A stretch of 8,447 nucleotides of DNA from an uncultured Ruminococcus sp. (GCA_945867875.1 CAMBJF010000097.1:1-8447), one strand, 5' to 3'. Counted from the stretch's first letter, positions 1 through 6,960 are shown. Notes: generated from the letters alone by a model not told the origin. Program-made: numbers and translations.

Positions 1-44
1 ATAGCGTAGCGTCTCGTGGGCTCGGAGATGTGTATAAGAGACAG
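1..44 (+). other. Untrimmed Illumina Nextera adapter (artefact)
   Basis: Bases 11-44 match the Nextera transposase Read 2 adapter: GTCTCGTGGGCTCGG, then the 19-bp Tn5 mosaic end (26-44) ending in AGAGACAG. Bases 1-2 (AT) and 3-10 would fit the end of the P7 oligo plus an 8-nt i7 index. This is library DNA, not genome. Translating it forward gives the familiar contaminant peptide MCIRDR at the start of a spurious plus-strand ORF. Confidence 0.97.
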
Positions 45-435
45 GCTCAGAAAGGGTCTGCACACGGGGGATAAGGGTCTCCTTGGCGATGCGTGTGTAG
101 AGCTTGTGGAGATAGGGCACAAGGCTTTCGAGGGTCATTCCCTCAGGAAGATAAAATACCCCGTCAGTATAGCCGTATGGCTTCTCGTTCACCACGGGGC
201 ACAGCCTGCCGAAAAGGGGCAGCTCTTTCGGCGGAACGTTCAGCCGCTCATTTTTCTGCTCCGTGCGGAGGTTTGCGGCGGCGGTGTGCTTTTCTATCCA
301 GTCCGCTTTTTCGGCAATGAACTGTTCTATTTTTTCAACTGAAAGGCGGTACGGCGCACGGACAATTAACCTGCCGTCCCTGTCGATGTTCAGGGCAAGG
401 GTTTTTCTGCTGCTGCGGATAAGTGTGTATTCCAA
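45..435 (-). CDS. YgjP/DUF45-type M48 metallopeptidase, N-terminal part (truncated by contig end)
   Basis: About 130 codons are open on the minus strand up to the adapter junction. The protein begins MEYTLIRSSRKTLALNI if read from TTG at 435. It continues with RDGRLIVRAP and then a segment ending FIAEKADWIEKH. This order (beta-rich start with an RSxRKT motif, then I-x-x-F-I-x-x-K-x-x-W-I) is typical of the YgjP-like, DUF45 branch of M48 zinc peptidases. The HEXXH zinc site lies in the missing C-terminal half, so catalytic competence cannot be judged. Start choice: an upstream in-frame ATG (444-442) directly abuts AAGGAG (450-445) with no spacer. TTG at 435-433 lies 9 nt from that Shine-Dalgarno and matches the usual family N-terminus, so I prefer TTG. 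The gene is divergent from the small peptide gene at 693 and has its own promoter. Family assignment is from recognition, not a search. Confidence 0.75.
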
Positions 436-444
436 AGGGGACAT

Positions 445-450
445 CTCCTT
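445..450 (-). promoter_or_regulatory. Shine-Dalgarno that decides the peptidase start
   Basis: AAGGAG on the minus strand ends immediately before an ATG (444-442). It is 9 nt from an in-frame TTG (435-433). Ribosome geometry favours the TTG. Confidence 0.6.
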
Positions 451-483
451 AATAATATTAATTAATAACATATTGGTTATACA

Positions 484-511
484 ATTATATCATATTTCAC
501 CCGGTTTTCAA
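484..511 (-). promoter_or_regulatory. Sigma-A-type promoter for the peptidase gene
   Basis: On the minus strand, TTGAAA (511-506), a 16-nt spacer and TATAAT (489-484) precede the peptidase gene. Transcription would begin near 477, leaving a leader of about 40 nt. Confidence 0.7.
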
Positions 512-600
512 ACTTATATATGTAAATTTTGATGAATTGCACTAAATATCAGGACAGGGTTGTGCGAATGGGAGAAAATCAGAAAGAGAGGCTTTATTTA

Positions 601-629
601 TTGACATTAACAGATTTTAAGAGTATAAT
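601..629 (+). promoter_or_regulatory. Perfect-consensus sigma-A promoter
   Basis: TTGACA (601-606), exactly 17 nt, then TATAAT (624-629). Both hexamers match the housekeeping consensus at every position. The start would be near 636, about 57 nt ahead of the peptide gene at 693. The 445-692 gap holds this promoter, the divergent peptidase promoter and little else that I can identify. Confidence 0.85.
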
Positions 630-692
630 AAAATCAAGGTAAAATATATCTTAAAATATCATCACACAACCTTAGTTAAGGAGGAATCGGCT

Positions 693-803
693 ATGAAAAA
701 GAGCAGTGCTATGAGCATAATTCATTCGGTATTTACGGCAATTGAATTTACAGCGGTCTTTTTGATGGCTGCGATGATAGTTGTCTGCGGAATAATCTTA
801 TAA
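693..803 (+). CDS. 36-residue single-pass membrane peptide, unknown function
   Basis: ATG at 693 opens 36 codons ending in TAA (801-803). A full AAGGAGG (678-684) lies 8 nt upstream, so translation is very likely. The peptide starts MKKSSAMS and is then almost wholly hydrophobic to the C-terminus (ending MIVVCGIIL). That fits one transmembrane helix at about residues 8-36 with the basic N-terminus inside the cell. Unusual points are one acidic residue (E18) inside the hydrophobic stretch and one Cys (C32) near the far end. The gene has its own consensus promoter and terminator and appears monocistronic. I do not recognise the family. Candidates are a small membrane regulator, a hydrophobic toxin-like peptide, or a conserved small Ruminococcaceae protein. 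No antisense promoter was evident. Confidence 0.72.
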   Translation: MKKSSAMSIIHSVFTAIEFTAVFLMAAMIVVCGIIL

Positions 804-817
804 GTATGCTTATCCCG

Positions 818-853
818 AGCCGTTCTTTGAAAAGAGAGCGGCTTTTTTTATTT
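818..853 (+). terminator. Intrinsic terminator after the small peptide gene
   Basis: An 11-bp stem (818-828 with 833-843, including two G-T pairs) closes a GAAA tetraloop and runs into seven T residues (843-849), then ATTT. It lies 14 nt after the peptide stop codon and separates this unit from the operon promoter at 885. Confidence 0.9.
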
Positions 854-884
854 GTATCCATAGATGAAAATTTAATGAAAAACG

Positions 885-913
885 TTGAAATCTGCGGCGA
901 AATGTGATATAAT
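885..913 (+). promoter_or_regulatory. Sigma-A-type promoter with extended -10 for the four-gene operon
   Basis: TTGAAA (885-890), 17-nt spacer, TATAAT (908-913). A TG at 905-906 makes an extended -10. Predicted start is near 920, immediately before the triplicated repeat. Confidence 0.8.
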
Positions 914-921
914 AAAACAAA

Positions 922-980
922 ATATGCCCGTGTGAACGTGGGATATGCCCGTGTGAACGCAGAATATGTCCGTATAAACA
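922..980 (+). repeat. Three 21-bp-period tandem repeats in the operon leader
   Basis: ATATGCCCGTGTGAACG occurs at 922-938 and again, identical, at 943-959. A third copy at 964-980, ATATGTCCGTATAAACA, differs at 4 of 17 positions. The period is 21 bp, two B-DNA turns, and the array starts at about the predicted transcription start. Each copy contains a mini-ORF: ATG CCC GTG TGA (924-935), ATG CCC GTG TGA (945-956) and ATG TCC GTA TAA (966-977). The differences in copy 3 keep ATG, the Val codon and a stop. If the downstream gene instead started at GTG 932, the array would encode a 7-residue repeat (YARVN/YVRIN). Possible roles are a same-face operator, a leader RNA element, or none. Confidence 0.85.
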
Positions 981-991
981 AAGGCAGCGAG

Positions 992-2776
992 GTGAGAAAA
1001 ACGGAAACAGCGGTTTTTGCCGTTACAGGCAGCAGAAGCTTCCATAAACTGGAGCTTTCAAAGGCTCTTCTCAGATTTGTGGAGTTTGATTTTACTTATT
1101 TCTGGGAGCAGTGCATCGAGGCGGGAAGAAATGCCCGTAAAACAGGCAGGATATCCCAAAATCTTAAAAATATGGCGATGAATGCGCTGGTGAAGTGTCA
1201 CCCCTATGTTGAAGCCTGTGCTGCAACGGAATTTGCCGATGTTGTCCTTGACTGCATAATCGCATATATCTGCCACTCTGAGGGTATCGGTCTCGAAGAG
1301 CTGTGGGCAAGGTGCATATCCCCGAAAAGCCTTTACGAAAAGGCTATTTTCAACCGTGTCAGCGAGTACAAGACGGGCAGGGGAATAAACCAGTGGATAA
1401 ACATTGTCCGTATGCAGGAATACGCCCGCTCGAAGATAAAATTTGTTTATGAGTGCGACTCCAACATTATGCTCCGCCCCGAGGATTACCGCACCCGCAG
1501 CGAGTATTTCGACCTTGCTTTCAGCGTTGCCGCCAACGAGACGGGCTGCCCTATGGACAAGCTGCCCTCCGTTAAGATGTACACCCCCTCTTCGGTTCCC
1601 GATGCGGTGTTTATGATGGGAAGAATGTCGAAAAATATCTACCGCCGCCTGTCCGATGTGCTGGGAAGTGCGGAGATGTGGGAGGAAAAGGCCCTTAACG
1701 ACCACAACCGTGACCAGACTGCCCTCGATGCTTTCAGCTATGTCAAGGATATGCCCCGTCCCGGTGAGAACGATATGAGATTTGCCCTTGAAGCGGTTAT
1801 GGAGCTGCCTGATACCGTGTATGTTCCCGACAGCTTCAAGGCTTTGATAGACCTTGAATTCACCCTTATGCAGCAAAAGGGGATATATCTTTCAAAATGC
1901 CCCCGCTGCGGAAGATTTTTTGTTAGAGACCTTGACGAGAAATCACCGTACTGCAATAGGGTAAATTCCAGCGGAATGACCTGTGCCGAGCAGATAAACG
2001 AGGAGCTTGGCATTATTGCGATGAAAAACGGCGAAGCTCCCAAGACTGAGGAAAAAGCGCCTGAGACTGCTCCCGAGACCGTGCCTGAGGAGACTGAGGA
2101 AAAGCTCCCCGAGGAGCATACCGAGTCTGAACATACTGATGAGCAGGAAATGTCTCCCGAACCCACTTATGAGCCTGTGCCCGAGGAAGAGCATCACGAG
2201 CCCATAATGATACCAAAGGAGCTTGAAAAACGCTGCCAGCGTGTGTATAATATGCTCTACAAGCGCATAGGAACTCTTATGACGGAAAAAGAGTTCAGAG
2301 AGTGGTCGGGATATCTTTCCGATACCAAGCGTGATATCCGTGACGGCGAGGCAGAAATTTCACAGATGGAGGAATTCCTCGATTACTGGGAGACTGCTGT
2401 GAGAAAGCAGTCAAGGAAGCGCAGACATAAGGGCGAGCCTGACACGGCGGCTCAGCCTGAGACTGATGTATATCACGAAAGCCACGGCGAAAACGGGCTT
2501 AGCAGTATGTTCGACGAAGCTGTAAAGGCGGCGGAGGACAAGGAGGATTCGGGCATATCCCCCGCAGGAACGGAGTCTGCTCCCGAGGAACGGAGCTTCA
2601 AGCCCTTTAATCCCCCGAAATACAGCACTGTTCTTGAAGCGATGATGGACGGAAAGTATAAATCAGATGAGCTCCTCAGCGATGCTCCCCTTGACAAGGC
2701 TGTTGATGACAGCGACATCACCGTCAACGGCAGAAAAATTACCCTCCCCAACTGGGAAAAGATAACCCGAGAGTGA
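992..2776 (+). CDS. Zinc-motif protein with acidic Pro/Glu linker (DUF6076-like), unknown function
   Basis: The reading frame is open from GTG 932, but I prefer GTG 992 (594 aa). Position 932 has no ribosome binding site and only ~12 nt of leader, while 992 has a weak AAAGG 7 nt upstream. Numbering from 932, residues ~20-320 are a globular, mostly helical region. A four-Cys zinc-type motif follows: C323-P-R-C326-G-R-F-F, then YC341 and TC351. This pattern resembles the zinc-binding end of DUF6076 proteins of Clostridia, by recollection. Residues ~367-423 are a low-complexity Glu/Pro/Thr linker. Residues ~426-503 are charged and helical, possibly coiled coil, ending in a basic KQSRKRRHKGE patch. 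The tail has a second disordered stretch and a conserved-looking end (NGRKITLPNWEKI). No signal peptide or membrane segment is seen, so it is probably cytoplasmic. It is the first gene of the operon, 19 nt before the next. A scaffold or nucleic-acid-binding role is only a guess. Confidence 0.82.
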   Translation: MRKTETAVFAVTGSRSFHKLELSKALLRFVEFDFTYFWEQCIEAGRNARKTGRISQNLKNMAMNALVKCHPYVEACAATEFADVVLDCIIAYICHSEGIGLEELWARCISPKSLYEKAIFNRVSEYKTGRGINQWINIVRMQEYARSKIKFVYECDSNIMLRPEDYRTRSEYFDLAFSVAANETGCPMDKLPSVKMYTPSSVPDAVFMMGRMSKNIYRRLSDVLGSAEMWEEKALNDHNRDQTALDAFSYVKDMPRPGENDMRFALEAVMELPDTVYVPDSFKALIDLEFTLMQQKGIYLSKCPRCGRFFVRDLDEKSPYCNRVNSSGMTCAEQINEELGIIAMKNGEAPKTEEKAPETAPETVPEETEEKLPEEHTESEHTDEQEMSPEPTYEPVPEEEHHEPIMIPKELEKRCQRVYNMLYKRIGTLMTEKEFREWSGYLSDTKRDIRDGEAEISQMEEFLDYWETAVRKQSRKRRHKGEPDTAAQPETDVYHESHGENGLSSMFDEAVKAAEDKEDSGISPAGTESAPEERSFKPFNPPKYSTVLEAMMDGKYKSDELLSDAPLDKAVDDSDITVNGRKITLPNWEKITRE

Positions 2777-2795
2777 CCCGTCAGGAGATGATGAA

Positions 2796-3446
2796 GTGGA
2801 TTTTATAAACGAAGCCGCCGCAGTGAGCGGGCTTGCCGATGAGATAGTCAAGGGCGGCGTGTGCCTTTTCAATGCAGTGAAATACATCTACTCCATTGCC
2901 GAGGAGAGCTTTTACACCGTGAGCATAAAGGACGCTTTCAAGATAGTTCTCAACAACATCACCGACACTGATTCCCTCACCGCTTTGGGACTTCGCATCG
3001 ACAGTGAGAGCTGCGGCGAGATGCTTGGGGAAGAGTATGAAAAGGTATTGCCTCTTATGGTCTACAGCCTTGCGGTAAGGATCCCCGTACTCAAAAATCT
3101 GAGAGGCGCCAGCGGTCCTATGACCGATGACCAGCTTTACAAGGTCTACAACGCAGTTATGGCAAAGGGAGCGGAAAACTACAAGGAAGCCGTTACCGAG
3201 AGCTTTATGGAGATAAAATATCTCGTCCGAAAGGGTAAGCGGCTGCCGCCGTACAACGCTGACTGGTTCAAGACCTATATTTATACGAATGTCCCCTCCC
3301 TTGCGGAGATAAACAATAAAAATATGTTCCTTTTAGGCTTTGCGGACGTGCTTTTTGCAATGTTCTATTCCTGTCTGGAGGAAAACCTTTTCGAGAAGAT
3401 AAAGGAATATTCCGCCGATGATTTCGGTGACAGCATTGAAATTTGA
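2796..3446 (+). CDS. 216-aa hypothetical protein, unknown function
   Basis: The start is GTG 2796, with AGGAG (2783-2787) 8 nt upstream. The two ATGs between them (2788 and 2791) are not in this frame. The protein is predicted mostly alpha-helical, begins MDFINEAAAVSGLADEIV and has no signal peptide or clear membrane segment. Moderately hydrophobic helices occur around KVLPLMVYSLAVRIPVL and NMFLLGFADVLFAMFYSCL. Its only Cys residues are isolated, so no metal motif is apparent. The gene sits 19 nt after the zinc-motif gene and ends 20 nt before aroK, so all three are almost certainly on one transcript. I do not recognise the family. Position suggests a partner of the upstream protein, but nothing in the sequence shows that directly. 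Confidence 0.8.
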   Translation: MDFINEAAAVSGLADEIVKGGVCLFNAVKYIYSIAEESFYTVSIKDAFKIVLNNITDTDSLTALGLRIDSESCGEMLGEEYEKVLPLMVYSLAVRIPVLKNLRGASGPMTDDQLYKVYNAVMAKGAENYKEAVTESFMEIKYLVRKGKRLPPYNADWFKTYIYTNVPSLAEINNKNMFLLGFADVLFAMFYSCLEENLFEKIKEYSADDFGDSIEI

Positions 3447-3451
3447 AACAC

Positions 3452-3458
3452 AGAGGAG
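3452..3458 (+). promoter_or_regulatory. Ribosome binding site fixing the aroK start
   Basis: AGAGGAG lies 8 nt before ATG 3467. This excludes the longer in-frame TTG at 3443, which would overlap the previous stop and has no ribosome binding site. Confidence 0.8.
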
Positions 3459-3466
3459 AAGCGTTT

Positions 3467-3961
3467 ATGACCATCTACTTATGCGGATTTATGGGCTGCG
3501 GAAAGACCACCGTGGGCAGAGTTTTAGCGGATATGCTGGAGCTTGGCTACGAGGATATGGACGCATACATCGAGAAAAAGGCGGGTATGAGCATTCCTCA
3601 GATATTTGCCGAAAAGGGCGAGGACGCTTTCAGGAGAATGGAGACTGAGGCGGTGACAGAGCTTGGAAAGGCAGGGGGAGTCATCTCCTGCGGCGGCGGT
3701 GCGATGCTAAAGGACATAAACGCCGAGACTGCCGCAAAATACGGCACTGTAGTCTACATAGATGTGCCTTATGACGTGTGCTACGACCGAATTTCGGGCG
3801 ACACCAACCGCCCCATAGTTATGGCGAATACCAAGGAATCCCTTGAAGAGATATACAACGACAGAGTGCCTCTGTATCTTGCACATTCTCAGGTGAGGAC
3901 GGACGGAAACAAGTCCCCTGAGGAAATTGCGGCGGATATAAAGGCAAAGGTAAACGGCTAA
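3467..3961 (+). CDS. aroK: Shikimate kinase
   Basis: A cytoplasmic enzyme that phosphorylates shikimate to shikimate 3-phosphate with ATP (EC 2.7.1.71), the fifth step of the chorismate pathway. The 164-aa length is normal for a single-domain AroK/AroL. All key motifs are visible: Walker A GFMGCGKTTVG (residues 7-17, K13), the DMD motif (D30, D32) for Mg2+ and shikimate, R56 in AFRRMET, the glycine triplet in SCGGGA (76-78), lid arginine R115 in NRPIVM, and R133 in NDRVPLYLAHS. Start is ATG 3467 from its ribosome binding site. No other aromatic-pathway gene is in the window. It is third in the operon, 34 nt ahead of the activase-like gene. The fold is complete and I see no missing residue. 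Confidence 0.97.
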   Translation: MTIYLCGFMGCGKTTVGRVLADMLELGYEDMDAYIEKKAGMSIPQIFAEKGEDAFRRMETEAVTELGKAGGVISCGGGAMLKDINAETAAKYGTVVYIDVPYDVCYDRISGDTNRPIVMANTKESLEEIYNDRVPLYLAHSQVRTDGNKSPEEIAADIKAKVNG

Positions 3962-3995
3962 TAACAGCACAGCTTTTTTAGAAAGGAAAGATCTG

Positions 3996-6947
3996 ATGTC
4001 AAAAATATATTCACTGGGTCTGGATATCGGCTCTACAACAGTTAAAACAGTTATCCTCGATGAAGAGGGAAAAATAATCCACGCCAAGTATCAGCGCCAT
4101 TTCTCAAAGGTGCGTGAGACTGCTGCTGAGCAGGTGGCTGAGATAGGAAAGGAATTTCCCGATGCACAGTTCCACCTTGCAATAACAGGCTCAGCAGGTC
4201 TGGGACTTGCCACAGCTGCGGGACTGCCCTTTGTTCAGGAGGTGCACAGCGCATTTATCTCCGTTAAAAAGGACTATCCCGACGCTGACTGCGTTATCGA
4301 GCTTGGCGGCGAGGACGCTAAGATAATCTTCCTCACAGGCGGCACCGAGCAGCGTATGAACGGTTCCTGCGCAGGCGGCACAGGTGCGTTCATCGACCAG
4401 ATGGCAACCCTCCTCGGCATCACTGTTGACGAGATGGACGAGCTTTCTTCAAAGGCTGAGAAGCTTTATCCCATTGCATCACGCTGCGGCGTTTTTGCAA
4501 AATCCGACATTCAGCCCCTTTTGAATCAGGGCGCAAGACGTGAGGATATCGCCGCTTCTATTTTCCAGTCCGTTGTTGACCAGACCGTTTCGGGTCTTGC
4601 TCAGGGCAGAGAGATAAAGGGCAAGGTGCTTTTCCTCGGCGGCCCTCTCACATTCATCAAGGGACTTCGCAAGGCTTTTGTGAACACACTTCAGCTTTCC
4701 GATGAAAATGCAATATTCCCCGAAAATGCACAGTGCTTTATGGCATACGGAAGTGCGCTTTATGCCGCTGAATCCGAGCCTGAGGTGTTCGGTGCGGCGG
4801 AGATCGCCCAAAAAATGAAGTCCGCAAAGGTAAATGACGACATTATCACAGGCAGGAGACTTTTTGAAAATCAGGCTCAGTATGACGAGTTCATCGCCCG
4901 TCACGGCAAGCATGACCTGCCCTTTGAGGATATCCGTACATATGAGGGCGAGGCATACCTCGGAATCGACGCAGGCTCCACCACCACAAAGCTTGTGCTC
5001 ATAACCACCGACGGAAAGCTCCTTTATCAGCACTATGTTTCAAACAAGGGTCAGCCCCTTAATGTAATAACCGCACAGCTCAAGGAAATCTACAGCCTTA
5101 TCGGTGAAAGGATAGCTATCCGTGCATCTGCCGTAACAGGCTACGGCGAGGACCTTATCAAGGCGGGCGTGGGCGTTGATTACGGCCTTGTTGAGACCGT
5201 TGCCCATTACAAGGCTGCATCATATTTCTGTCCCGACGTTGATTTCATCATCGACATCGGCGGTCAGGACATCAAGTGCTTCAAGATAAAAAATCACGCT
5301 ATCGACAGCATTATGCTCAACGAAGCCTGCTCTTCCGGCTGCGGCTCATTCATTCAGACCTTTGCTCAGGCTATGGGCTATGATATCGCTGAGTTTGCAA
5401 GGCTGGGACTTTTTGCGGAGCGTCCCGTTGACCTTGGCTCCCGCTGCACTGTGTTTATGAACAGCTCTGTAAAGCAGGCTCAGAAGGACGGTGCATCTGT
5501 TGAGGATATTTCAGCAGGCCTTTCCTCATCTATCATCAAGAATGCGATCTACAAGGTTATCCGTGCTAATTCCGCCGATGAGCTTGGAAAGAACATCGTT
5601 GTTCAGGGCGGTACATTCCTTAATGATGCCGTTCTCAGAGCCTTTGAGCAGGAGATCGGCAGAGATGTTGTCCGTCCCGCAATCGCAGGACTTATGGGTG
5701 CATTTGGTGCGGCTCTCTACGCAAAGGAGACTGCCGCTGCGGAAAACAAGCTGGGCACAAACCTTATCACTCCCGAAAAGCTTGCTGATTTCTCATTCAA
5801 GTCCCGTCAGCTTAACTGCGGCGGCTGTACCGCAAAATGTTCCCTCACAATGATAACATTCTCCGATGGTCACAAGTTCATCAGCGGCAACCGCTGTGAA
5901 AAGGGTGCTGGCATCACCAAAAAGGAAGAGGCACCCTGCCTTTACGAATACAAATACAAGCTTATCCGAAGCCTTGCGGACAAGGGTGCTCCCGAAAAGC
6001 CCATCGCCACTATCGGAATTCCCCTTGTTCTCGGATATTACGATCAGCTTGCTTTCTGGACTGCTTTCTTCCACAGACTTGGCTTTGCCACACAGCTTTC
6101 CGCAGAGAGCACACGAGACCTTTACTTCAAGGGTCAGCACACTATCCCCTCGGACACCGTATGCTATCCCGCAAAGCTTGCTCACGGACATATCGTTGAC
6201 CTCCTTGAAAAGAATGTTGACGTTATCTTCTACCCCTGCGAGACATACAACATTGACGAGGGTCATTCGGACAACAATTACAACTGTCCCGTTGTTGCGT
6301 ATTATCCCGAGCTGTTAAAGGCAAATATCCCTGAGCTTAACGAGAATAATTTCCTTTATCCCTATATGGACGTTAACCTTGAAAAGCACATCGTTCAGAC
6401 TACCTGCAAGATATTTGCAAAGTATGATCTGAAAAAGAAAGATGTAAAGGAAGCTTGGGAGCTTGGAATGGCAAATCTCAAGGAATATCACGAGGAAGTT
6501 GTTGCCAAGGGTGCGGAGATAATTGCAGAGGCAAGAAAGAAGAATATGCCAATTATCGTCCTCAGCGGTCGTCCCTATCACGTTGACCCCGAGATAAATC
6601 ACGGCATACATAAGCTCATAACTTCCCTCGGAATGGCAGTTGTTACGGAGGATTCCGTATGTCATCTTGCTGAAACTCCCGTGCTCCACGTTCTCAACCA
6701 GTGGACGTATCATTCCAGACTGTACCGTGCGGCTCAGTATGTTACCACTCAGCCCGATATGCAGCTTGTACAGCTTGTATCCTTCGGCTGCGGCATTGAT
6801 GCTGTTACTACCGATGAGGTTCGTTCAATACTCGAACCTAAGGGCAAGTTTTACACTCAGCTGAAAATCGACGAGATAAGCAACCTTGGTGCTGTCAAGA
6901 TAAGACTCAGAAGCCTTGAAGCGGCTATCAAGTCGGCGAAGAAGTGA
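3996..6947 (+). CDS. Double-ASKHA acyl-CoA dehydratase activase-like Fe-S ATPase with DUF2229
   Basis: A 983-aa protein; AAAGGA at 3982-3987 sits 8 nt before the ATG. It has two BcrAD/BadFG-type ASKHA ATPase domains. The first opens with GLDIGSTTVKT (~residues 8-18), the second with GIDAGSTTTK (323-332). Each has the paired cysteines that in HgdC-type activators hold a 4Fe-4S cluster between subunits: C125 (GSCAGGTG) and C164 (SRCGVF), then C445 (EACSSGCGS) and C484 (SRCTVF). A further cluster-like motif follows: C608-x2-C611-x3-C615 and C634 (NRCEKG). From ~670 a DUF2229-type region begins (IGIPLVLGYYDQLAFW, later PSDTVCYPAKLAHGHI, then SGRPYHVDPEINHG). The end has FGCGIDAVTTDEV and KIDEISNLGAVKIRLRS. 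Related clostridial proteins that I recall reach about 1400 aa and continue past this point with an HgdB-like section, which is absent here. Function by family: ATP-driven low-potential electron transfer to a 2-hydroxyacyl-CoA dehydratase-like partner. The real substrate is unknown, and no dehydratase subunit is nearby. Last gene of the operon. Confidence 0.9.
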   Translation: MSKIYSLGLDIGSTTVKTVILDEEGKIIHAKYQRHFSKVRETAAEQVAEIGKEFPDAQFHLAITGSAGLGLATAAGLPFVQEVHSAFISVKKDYPDADCVIELGGEDAKIIFLTGGTEQRMNGSCAGGTGAFIDQMATLLGITVDEMDELSSKAEKLYPIASRCGVFAKSDIQPLLNQGARREDIAASIFQSVVDQTVSGLAQGREIKGKVLFLGGPLTFIKGLRKAFVNTLQLSDENAIFPENAQCFMAYGSALYAAESEPEVFGAAEIAQKMKSAKVNDDIITGRRLFENQAQYDEFIARHGKHDLPFEDIRTYEGEAYLGIDAGSTTTKLVLITTDGKLLYQHYVSNKGQPLNVITAQLKEIYSLIGERIAIRASAVTGYGEDLIKAGVGVDYGLVETVAHYKAASYFCPDVDFIIDIGGQDIKCFKIKNHAIDSIMLNEACSSGCGSFIQTFAQAMGYDIAEFARLGLFAERPVDLGSRCTVFMNSSVKQAQKDGASVEDISAGLSSSIIKNAIYKVIRANSADELGKNIVVQGGTFLNDAVLRAFEQEIGRDVVRPAIAGLMGAFGAALYAKETAAAENKLGTNLITPEKLADFSFKSRQLNCGGCTAKCSLTMITFSDGHKFISGNRCEKGAGITKKEEAPCLYEYKYKLIRSLADKGAPEKPIATIGIPLVLGYYDQLAFWTAFFHRLGFATQLSAESTRDLYFKGQHTIPSDTVCYPAKLAHGHIVDLLEKNVDVIFYPCETYNIDEGHSDNNYNCPVVAYYPELLKANIPELNENNFLYPYMDVNLEKHIVQTTCKIFAKYDLKKKDVKEAWELGMANLKEYHEEVVAKGAEIIAEARKKNMPIIVLSGRPYHVDPEINHGIHKLITSLGMAVVTEDSVCHLAETPVLHVLNQWTYHSRLYRAAQYVTTQPDMQLVQLVSFGCGIDAVTTDEVRSILEPKGKFYTQLKIDEISNLGAVKIRLRSLEAAIKSAKK

Positions 6948-6960
6948 TATAAAAAGTTTA

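Noticed and set aside
16..342. Plus-strand ORF beginning MGSEMCIRDR
   Set aside because: Its start lies in the Nextera adapter, and the opposite strand encodes a recognisable DUF45 N-terminus.
558..671. GGTTGTG/CACAACC arms flanking the small-peptide promoter
   Set aside because: A seven-base match separated by about 100 nt is expected by chance in a region this size.
922..980. CRISPR-like interpretation of the leader repeats
   Set aside because: There are only three copies with 4-nt spacers, and no cas genes are present.
748..981. Minus-strand ORF with a TRAY-type 7-residue repeat
   Set aside because: The repeat is only the reverse reading of the 21-bp leader array, and the frame crosses a terminator and a promoter.
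1058..1876. 272-codon minus-strand ORF
   Set aside because: It lies wholly inside the zinc-motif gene, has no ribosome binding site that I could see, shows low-quality His/Val-rich sequence and matches no family.
4479..5033. 184-codon minus-strand ORF inside the activase-like gene
   Set aside because: It is a shadow of a well-conserved ASKHA coding region, with no own signals.
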